5,551 bases of DNA from a bacterium (lineage in GTDB: Bacteria > Chloroflexota > Dormibacteria > UBA8260 > Bog-877): assembly GCA_021817025.1 (NCBI GenBank), contig JAKAWF010000255.1, positions 1-5,551 of the forward strand, written 5' to 3'. Below the pieces are notes generated by a model. That model searched no databases, had not been told where the DNA came from, and saw only the letters and a program-made list of their open reading frames with translations. Below are positions 1-4,230 of this stretch, one piece after another. Both the position numbers and the translations under genes were made by a program. The stretch's first letter is position 1, and each line of letters starts with the position of its first letter.

Positions 1-720
1 AGCAACGAATCAGACGAGGCTGAGTTGGATCTGTGGGTAGAAGTGCTAGAGGCCATCCTCGCCTCCAGAGCAAAGTGGGAAGATCGAACCTTCCGGGCGC
101 GGCTGGAGGTGCGCTATGAGGCCGAAGGGTTTGCGGTTATGGCCAGGCAGGGTCGGCCGCGGAGCGGGTACAGCGGGGGCTACGAGTGGCAGGCCTGGTT
201 GTCGTGCCGCCTGTTCACAGAAGGGGGGCAAGGGCCATCGATTACGGTCGAGGATCTGATGGAGGCATCTCTCCAGGCTCAGGGTGTGAGCCCAACCTCG
301 CCATTAACGTGCGTGGAGGAGTTGACCGTGGAGAATGGAGCTTGGCGGGCCCGCCGGGTTCGTCAGCCCGGTGCTGAGGAGGAGACCTGGGCCAGGATGG
401 GTGTGGGTGAATGTCGGCCTGGTTGGCTGATGGAAGAACACAGCGGCATCCCCCACTTCCAAGAAATGCTGGACCCGAGCCTTGTCTTCTCAGCTGTGGA
501 GTTCGAATCGGTGACAGTGGAGGAATGCGGGTGGTCCTTACTGGGCAGCCCACGGCGGGCAGACCAAGCCCACGGTTATTATCCAGCCATCGTGCACCCC
601 TATGGGGACGAGTGGACCGCCTTCTTCGATGCTCGGTGGGGCGCAATCACCCAGTGCCGGACTAGGCTGAAGGGCGCTGAACTCGCCAGCCACGTCATGA
701 CGGTGAAGTCGACCGGGTAG
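1..720 (+). CDS. Hypothetical protein, 5' end cut by the window edge
   Basis: The frame is open from base 1 to a TAG stop at 718-720, giving at least 239 residues. It probably begins outside the window. A TTG at 25, with GAGG at 16-19 five bases upstream, is a possible internal start (231 aa) but weaker than an upstream ATG or GTG would be. I do not recognise the family. The protein is soluble-looking, acidic and rich in Trp and aromatic residues (for example WVEVLEAIL near the start and GDEWTAFFDARWGAITQC near the end), with no signal peptide, membrane segment or known catalytic motif. No terminator-like hairpin with a T-run follows it. No gene follows on the same strand for about 670 bp, so it does not form an operon with the acetyltransferase. 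Coding status rests on length and a protein-like composition. Function is unknown. Confidence 0.6.
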   Translation, partial: SNESDEAELDLWVEVLEAILASRAKWEDRTFRARLEVRYEAEGFAVMARQGRPRSGYSGGYEWQAWLSCRLFTEGGQGPSITVEDLMEASLQAQGVSPTSPLTCVEELTVENGAWRARRVRQPGAEEETWARMGVGECRPGWLMEEHSGIPHFQEMLDPSLVFSAVEFESVTVEECGWSLLGSPRRADQAHGYYPAIVHPYGDEWTAFFDARWGAITQCRTRLKGAELASHVMTVKSTG

Positions 721-1351
721 TGAAAGTGCGGCTTCCTCTGGGCTCGGTCCCTGAGGACTGGGCTCTCGGTCTAGAGAACTCGAAGTGAAGGGTCGAGCGG
801 CGCCTTCTGAATGGTGCTTTGCCACTCTGTAGGTGGCGGGAGGTCGGTCCCCGGGTAGGTGGGGTGGAGCTGGCTGAGGTCGGCGTAGAAACTGCGTAGA
901 GTTCGGCGCTGCAGCGGGTGTCGGGCGGATCGAGGGGTATGGTCACCCCCCGGAGAAGAGGAAGGCTCAGCCCGCATCGACGACCGTCCACAGCCTTCGC
1001 GGTGTCGCCTCTGCGACTTCACCGCGCATGGCCCTAGCAAGGGCAACTGCCCAGTCACGAACGTGGTTGCGACCAGCAACAAGCGTTGCTCATGGGACCA
1101 TAAGTGACTGGCCTGCAGCCACTCTCGACCCCGATCATAAGTGCCCCATCCCCCTCCCCGGCTAGTCCGGAAACCAGCGGCCGGCTGAGTGGATGCAGCG
1201 GGTTCTCCCTCACACCATGGCAAGCCTCGCAGAGGAGGGCTGGTTCCCCTCGAATCCAGCGAGTGCCACAGAGTCTGTGAGTCGGGTCACGCAACCGACC
1301 GCTGCACACCTGCTCCGTACTCTGTGCTGGGTCCATCAGGTCGCTGCGCGG
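721..1351. other. Long intergenic stretch with no convincing gene
   Basis: I find no complete gene with a start codon, ribosome site and coding-like composition on either strand. Three things are visible. A + strand frame without any ATG, GTG or TTG start (889-1107) ends in a cluster of four cysteines. The 8-base word CATAAGTG occurs twice, at 1099-1106 and 1136-1143. A small hairpin AGCAAC/GTTGCT lies at 1074-1089. Minus-strand frames across the region read as Pro, Ser and Arg-rich translations typical of chance frames in GC-rich DNA. The stretch may hold decayed gene remains, but that is inference. Confidence 0.5.
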
Positions 1352-1383
1352 TTGCTCGCGAGCCGCGCCTCGCTTGCTATCAT
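1352..1383 (+). promoter_or_regulatory. Extended -10 promoter of the acetyltransferase gene
   Basis: An extended -10 element, TG at 1375-1376 plus TATCAT at 1378-1383, ends six bases before the ATG at 1390. Initiation about 7 nt downstream of the -10 would start the transcript at or next to the A of the ATG, giving a leaderless mRNA. A poor -35 candidate, TTGCTC at 1352-1357, has a 20-nt spacer, longer than ideal, so the extended -10 may do most of the work. The absence of a Shine-Dalgarno sequence before this ATG fits. Confidence 0.5.
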
Positions 1384-1389
1384 CCTTCC

Positions 1390-1935
1390 ATGGCAAGCGA
1401 CGAAACTGCGATTCACTTGCTTCCCTGGGAGAACATGGACGCCAGACGCGTGACAACCGTTGTCCGTGATAACAAGTTGCACCTGGCGCCATGGGAGCCA
1501 CTCCGCTCACCTGAATACTTCACCCGTCGCGCCCAAGCGCGGCTGCTGGATCAGAGCGAAGAGGACCGTGCCGCGGACCGCGCCTACACCTTTGCCATAG
1601 TAACCGTGTGCACAGATGCGATTGTTGGGCGGATCGCGCTGACAGGAGTGCAGCGTGGTCCGTTCCAGAGCTGCAATTTGGGATACTGGGTAAGCGAAAC
1701 GTCTTGCGGCCGGGGCTACGCCACTCAAGCGGTGCGTCTCGCTCAGCAAGTCGCCTTTGGTGACCTTCAGTTGCACCGAGTGGCGGCGGCGGTAGTTCCG
1801 ACCAACGGTGCGTCGGTTCGCGTTCTCGAAAAGTCGGGATTCCGCTTTGAGGGATTCGCACGACGGTACCTCAGCCTAGCTGGAGCCTGGGCCGACCATC
1901 TTCTCTTTGCGAAGACGGTGGAAGAGAAGTCGTAG
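1390..1935 (+). CDS. GNAT N-acetyltransferase, RimJ/RimL type
   Basis: This 181-aa protein matches the whole GNAT fold in the RimJ/RimL branch, which transfers acetyl from acetyl-CoA to an N-terminal amine of a protein or to a small-molecule amine. Visible landmarks are APWEP (residues 33-37), the strand IVGRIAL (78-84), GYWVSETSCGRGYAT (98-112) carrying the acetyl-CoA pyrophosphate-binding GxG loop, LHRVAAAVVPTN (128-139), the conserved SVRVLEKSGFRFEG block (142-155) and the closing WADHLLFA (167-174). The length is normal for the family. I chose the ATG at 1390 because the domain begins right after it and a promoter sits directly upstream; the frame stays open to 1189, but that stretch does not look like GNAT sequence. 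The substrate cannot be read from the sequence. It could be a ribosomal-protein-type, antibiotic or metabolite acetyltransferase. Whether it is cargo of the element or a chromosomal gene is undecided. Confidence 0.9.
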   Translation: MASDETAIHLLPWENMDARRVTTVVRDNKLHLAPWEPLRSPEYFTRRAQARLLDQSEEDRAADRAYTFAIVTVCTDAIVGRIALTGVQRGPFQSCNLGYWVSETSCGRGYATQAVRLAQQVAFGDLQLHRVAAAVVPTNGASVRVLEKSGFRFEGFARRYLSLAGAWADHLLFAKTVEEKS

Positions 1936-2021
1936 TCGGGCCGTAAGGCTCTGGACGTTTTGGTCGGGGCGGGGTCGGACCTGAACGGTCGGTTGCTTCC
2001 GGATCTTCTCGCAAGCCGGGG

Positions 2022-2228
2022 GTGTCGGCAGTGGCCGGTGAGGCTGTCGTTGAGGCGATAGCGCCGGCGCCCGACCTCAAGCGGGTCTTCGCCGTGCCGG
2101 ACGGGGTCCCGGTGATTCAGCTGTACCGGGCCATGAAGCAGGACACCCACGTGGTGGCGGGGGTCGAGGTCCAGCTGCCGGCCGACCTGACAGCCCCGGT
2201 CTTCCGCCGGCCGCAGCTCGCCATCTGA
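2022..2228 (+). pseudogene. Possible C-terminal fragment of a GntR-family UTRA domain
   Basis: A 68-residue frame opens with GTG at 2022 and closes with TGA at 2226-2228. Third codon positions are almost all G or C, so it looks genuinely coding. The layout, a helix-like segment, then VPDGVPVIQLYRAMK, then VVAGVEVQLPAD, resembles the final strands of the UTRA ligand-binding domain of GntR/HutC regulators, where a G-x-P-V-hydrophobic segment is followed by Arg and a closing LPAD-like strand. No winged-helix DNA-binding domain precedes it: the frame hits a stop at 1944-1946, and the ribosome site is weak. It is therefore best read as a truncated remnant, although a small independent protein is possible. 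Regulators of this family (KorSA) control pSAM2-type integrative elements, so its position next to rep-xis-int is suggestive only. The assignment rests on remembered family pattern, not an alignment. Confidence 0.4.
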
Positions 2229-2337
2229 AGGGGCAGGGAGAGCCCGGTCCACCCAAGGGGACGCCCATTTCGAGGGGTGTGCCGCGGTCAGTGGCCCAGG
2301 GCTGGCCATGAGAGCGAATGGGGGGTTGGTGCACCCC

Positions 2338-2365
2338 TTGACGTCGCCCGTGGTCGTGATATAAT
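2338..2365 (+). promoter_or_regulatory. Near-consensus promoter upstream of the orf159-rep-xis-int cluster
   Basis: TTGACG (2338-2343) and a perfect TATAAT (2360-2365) are separated by 16 bases, close to the vegetative sigma-70/HrdB consensus. Initiation is expected near 2372, leaving a leader of about 40 nt before the ATG at 2413, which has its own good ribosome site. Immediately upstream of the -35 are a GGTGCACC palindrome (2328-2335) and a GGGGT/ACCCC hairpin (2322-2337). Either could bind a regulator, but both are short. Confidence 0.75.
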
Positions 2366-2412
2366 GGCCCGTACCACATGGCGCGGTGCAGCAACCCAGC
2401 GGGAGGCGAGCG

Positions 2413-2892
2413 ATGGCGGGGACCGGGCGAGGCTCTACTGAACTGGCCACCCCAACATGCCCAATGGAACCGAGTCGGGAAGCTGCCCGACCGATGCCGT
2501 CCTGGCCCGCGACGACGGTGGTCGAGGTGGTGGAGATCACCCGCTCTGCCCTGCGCGCGGACCGGGCCACCCGCGCCGCCAATGAGGCGGAGAGCGGGTG
2601 GCCCGATGCATGCGCCGAGGTGGAGAGGGCGGCTTGGGCCCACCTCGGCCGCTCCATCAAGAGGGCCGGAGTCGCCGCCGGCTTCGGGCAGCGGCCAACC
2701 CCAGTCGAGCTCAGTGGGAGCTGGTGTGGTCCAGCCCTCGTGAGCAGGGCGGGCCCGCCAGACAGAGTCACGGTGGGACGGGTGTCGGCGCTGTGCGTCA
2801 CGTGCCGTTCCATCAGCCCGATGCCACCAGGGGTGCTTGTAACACCCTGGTGGCAAAATACATTGCCCTCTCCCGAGGATGCGGAAGGATGA
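2413..2892 (+). CDS. Hypothetical protein encoded directly upstream of rep
   Basis: The gene begins at ATG 2413, preceded by GGGAGG (2401-2406) at 6-nt spacing and by a strong promoter. It encodes 159 residues. The middle, roughly residues 33-90, is probably helical and alternates charged residues with Ala and Val (for example TTVVEVVEITRSALRADRA), with strong G/C third-position bias. The last third, including two CxxC-like cysteines and a PPGVLVTPWWQN segment, looks less protein-like. Its DNA also contains the inverted repeat and promoter-like sequence of rep. The TGA stop overlaps the rep ATG as ATGA (2889-2892), which favours translational coupling and a real gene. I recognise no family. 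By position it could be a replication or copy-number accessory protein, which is inference only. A GTG at 2386 in the same frame is a weaker start. Confidence 0.55.
   Translation: MAGTGRGSTELATPTCPMEPSREAARPMPSWPATTVVEVVEITRSALRADRATRAANEAESGWPDACAEVERAAWAHLGRSIKRAGVAAGFGQRPTPVELSGSWCGPALVSRAGPPDRVTVGRVSALCVTCRSISPMPPGVLVTPWWQNTLPSPEDAEG
2822..2855. repeat. 13-bp inverted repeat ahead of rep (operator, attenuator or origin candidate)
   Basis: TGCCACCAGGGGTG (2822-2835) is the reverse complement of CACCCTGGTGGCA (2843-2855) apart from one extra G, with a 7-base spacer CTTGTAA. No T-run follows on either strand, so it is not a standard intrinsic terminator. The spacer supplies a -35-like TTGTAA and the right arm lies inside the spacer of the promoter-like sequence at 2837-2864. 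A bound regulator would cover that promoter. A cruciform here could alternatively serve as the nick site of a rolling-circle initiator. Confidence 0.7.
2837..2864 (+). promoter_or_regulatory. Candidate second promoter for rep
   Basis: TTGTAA (2837-2842) and TACATT (2859-2864) are separated by 16 bases, an acceptable but not strong sigma-70-type match. Transcription would start near 2871, about 18 nt before the rep ATG at 2889. It overlaps the inverted repeat at 2822-2855, so it looks repressible. It could instead be a chance A/T-rich patch at the end of the preceding gene. Confidence 0.35.
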
Positions 2893-3992
2893 GCCCTATC
2901 CGAATCCTCGCCTGCGGCGTCGACACGATTCACGCCTCTGCTTCCGGGGTGCTCCGTCAGGGGCTGCGGGAGGAGCTGGCCGAGCTCCGCTCCCATGCTG
3001 GTGCAGAGGGGTCCGCGGTGGACCTGGGGGAAAACCCGGAGGGGTTCGTCCTGCAGCCCCACGGGTGGCGGGGGTACCCAGTGTGGTTGCGGTCCGCTCG
3101 GGTCGAGGTCATGCTCGGCGCGGTCGACCCCTTCCCACCGGTCTTCCTGCAGTGGCACTCTCCGTACCTCCACGCCTACGGGGTGGAGACAGCAGTCGCG
3201 ATGGTGGAGGCCTGGCTGGACGCGGCGGTGGTGGAGACGAGGGGCCCGCTGCGGGTGGCTCGTCTCGATCTCTATTGTGACCTGCAGGGCTGGGTCCCCA
3301 CGGCGTCCGATCTCTCCGACTTCAGCAGTCGGGCCACGCGTCGTCGGCTGTTTGAGGTCCCCCGCCAGGCCCACCTCAGTGGTCGGAACTTCTCCGGCTT
3401 CACCTTCGGCAAGGGGGACCTGATCTGCCGGATCTACGACAAGTCCTTGGAGGCGGCAATGCGTGGCCGCAGCTGGCAGGAGGCGATCTGGCTCGGCCGG
3501 GACCGTAGTGAGCCGGTCTGGCGGGTGGAGTTCCAGTTCCGCCGGCGGGCGCTGCGCAGCTTCTCCCTGGAGTACTTGGAGCAGGCTCTGCGGTCCCGCC
3601 AACAGCTGTGGGAGTACGGCATGGAGTGGATATCGCTGCGCTGCCCGACCTCCGACTCCAACCGCTCGCGGTGGCCGGAGCACCCGGTCTGGGCTGAACT
3701 CCGCTGCGCACAAGTTGGCTCTCCCAGCTCTCCGCTGGTCAGGCAGCAGGTCCTGGCGGCTACCCAGGAGCGTCTCATGCGCGGATTCATCGGCTATGCC
3801 AGCTCGCTCGGGGCGCTCTTTGCCGAGGGCGACATGGAGGAGGTGCTGAGGACGGCGGGATCCCTGGCGGCCACTCACTTGCGGCGGCAGGGACGGGACT
3901 TCAAGGGACTGGTCGAAGGGAAGCGCGACCGCCGGCGGGCGTCGCGGCTGCTCCGCATCACCCCGGATCTGATCCGGGAGGTGATCCAATGA
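2889..3992 (+). CDS. Replication initiation protein, Rep_trans (RstA/pT181 RepC-like) family
   Basis: The 367-aa product resembles replication initiation factors of the Rep_trans family, which start rolling-circle replication of phages and plasmids by nicking the origin and attaching covalently through a tyrosine; relatives serve integrative elements such as Tn916. Visible family features are RLDLYCD (residues 125-131, the R-x-D...D strand), FTFGKGDLICRIYDKSLE (171-188, the hallmark GK...RxYDKxxE segment) and VWRVEFQFRRRAL (210-222, the R-x-E strand). Y183 in IYDK is a candidate nicking tyrosine by family analogy. The C-terminal 130 residues are helical and basic at the end. The length suits the family (about 300-400 aa). 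ATG 2889 was chosen because GAGG (2875-2878) lies upstream, it overlaps the preceding stop, and the frame further upstream (open to 2598) reads as non-protein Arg/Gly/Pro-rich sequence. The stop overlaps xis as ATGA. Confidence 0.8.
   Translation: MSPIRILACGVDTIHASASGVLRQGLREELAELRSHAGAEGSAVDLGENPEGFVLQPHGWRGYPVWLRSARVEVMLGAVDPFPPVFLQWHSPYLHAYGVETAVAMVEAWLDAAVVETRGPLRVARLDLYCDLQGWVPTASDLSDFSSRATRRRLFEVPRQAHLSGRNFSGFTFGKGDLICRIYDKSLEAAMRGRSWQEAIWLGRDRSEPVWRVEFQFRRRALRSFSLEYLEQALRSRQQLWEYGMEWISLRCPTSDSNRSRWPEHPVWAELRCAQVGSPSSPLVRQQVLAATQERLMRGFIGYASSLGALFAEGDMEEVLRTAGSLAATHLRRQGRDFKGLVEGKRDRRRASRLLRITPDLIREVIQ
3962..3984 (+). promoter_or_regulatory. Xis ribosome site overlapping a 17-bp palindrome
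   Basis: GGGAGGTGA (3976-3984) is a near-perfect Shine-Dalgarno sequence for the ATG at 3989 and lies inside the last codons of rep. It shares its GGG with a perfect palindrome, CCCGGATC-T-GATCCGGG (3962-3978). As RNA this can form a 7-bp stem with a three-base loop that would partly hold the ribosome site. As DNA it could be a protein-binding site. Confidence 0.6.
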
Positions 3993-4216
3993 CCGACAAG
4001 CTGCTCCTCAACGTCAAAGAGGTCGCCTCACTCCTTGGCTGTGGGCGGACCTATGTCTACGGAATGATCCAGCGCGGAGAGCTTCCTGTTGTCAAGCTGG
4101 GGCGGTTGACCCGCATACCCGCCTGCGCATTGATCGACTTCGTGGCCGCGATGGAGGACGTTGGCGACCCAGCGGCACTGGATGCCAATACGTGGAGTTG
4201 GCCGCGAGAGCGGTGA
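3989..4216 (+). CDS. xis: Excisionase-like helix-turn-helix protein
   Basis: This 75-aa protein is almost entirely one winged helix-turn-helix domain of the excisionase/BldC-MerR-like type (HTH_17, PF12728). The pattern is LLLNVKEVASLLGCGRTYVYGMIQRGELPVVKLGRLTRIP, residues 5-44: helix-turn-helix at about 7-29, the tip GELP, then the wing VVKLGRLTRIP. The short acidic C-terminal tail is variable in this family. Proteins like this bind near attachment sites, bend DNA and tip the integrase towards excision; some act as transcriptional regulators. The gene lies between rep and int with a 4-nt overlap (ATGA) to rep and an excellent ribosome site, matching the rep-xis-int order of pSAM2-like elements. 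The fold is certain; the excisionase role is inferred from position. Confidence 0.85.
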   Translation: MTDKLLLNVKEVASLLGCGRTYVYGMIQRGELPVVKLGRLTRIPACALIDFVAAMEDVGDPAALDANTWSWPRER

Positions 4217-4230
4217 GGCGACCGTCCACA

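Noticed and set aside
501..512. GTTCGAATCGGT, similar to a tRNA T-arm
   Set aside because: It lies inside the first coding frame, is in the wrong orientation for a direct repeat of the tRNA 3' end, and has no flanking acceptor match, so it is not the left attachment site.
771..1223. 150-codon - strand frame in the intergenic stretch
   Set aside because: Its end looks partly protein-like (RSFYADLSQLHPTYPG), but the rest is Ser/Pro/Arg-rich, no ribosome site is evident and a neighbouring frame looks equally plausible. A decayed gene is possible but not supported.
1243..1260. TCGAATCC motif as a possible att remnant
   Set aside because: Only eight bases match, again in inverted orientation; chance is sufficient.
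1189..1389. Upstream in-frame extension of the acetyltransferase
   Set aside because: The extra 67 residues do not resemble the GNAT family, and the promoter -10 lies inside this stretch.
2378..2743. 121-codon + strand frame starting right after the promoter
   Set aside because: It is Arg/Pro-rich, without a ribosome site. The overlapping frame from 2413 has a proper ribosome site and coding-like codons.
2598..2888. Upstream in-frame extension of the replication initiator to 2598
   Set aside because: The extension is Arg/Gly/Pro-rich, overlaps a better-looking frame and lacks a ribosome site. The ATG at 2889 has the overlap and an upstream GAGG.
1767..3989. 740-codon open frame on the - strand
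   Set aside because: It lies opposite the clear acetyltransferase end, the initiator and the main promoter. Its translation is Pro/Arg/His-rich without any recognisable domain, as expected for an antisense shadow of GC-rich genes.
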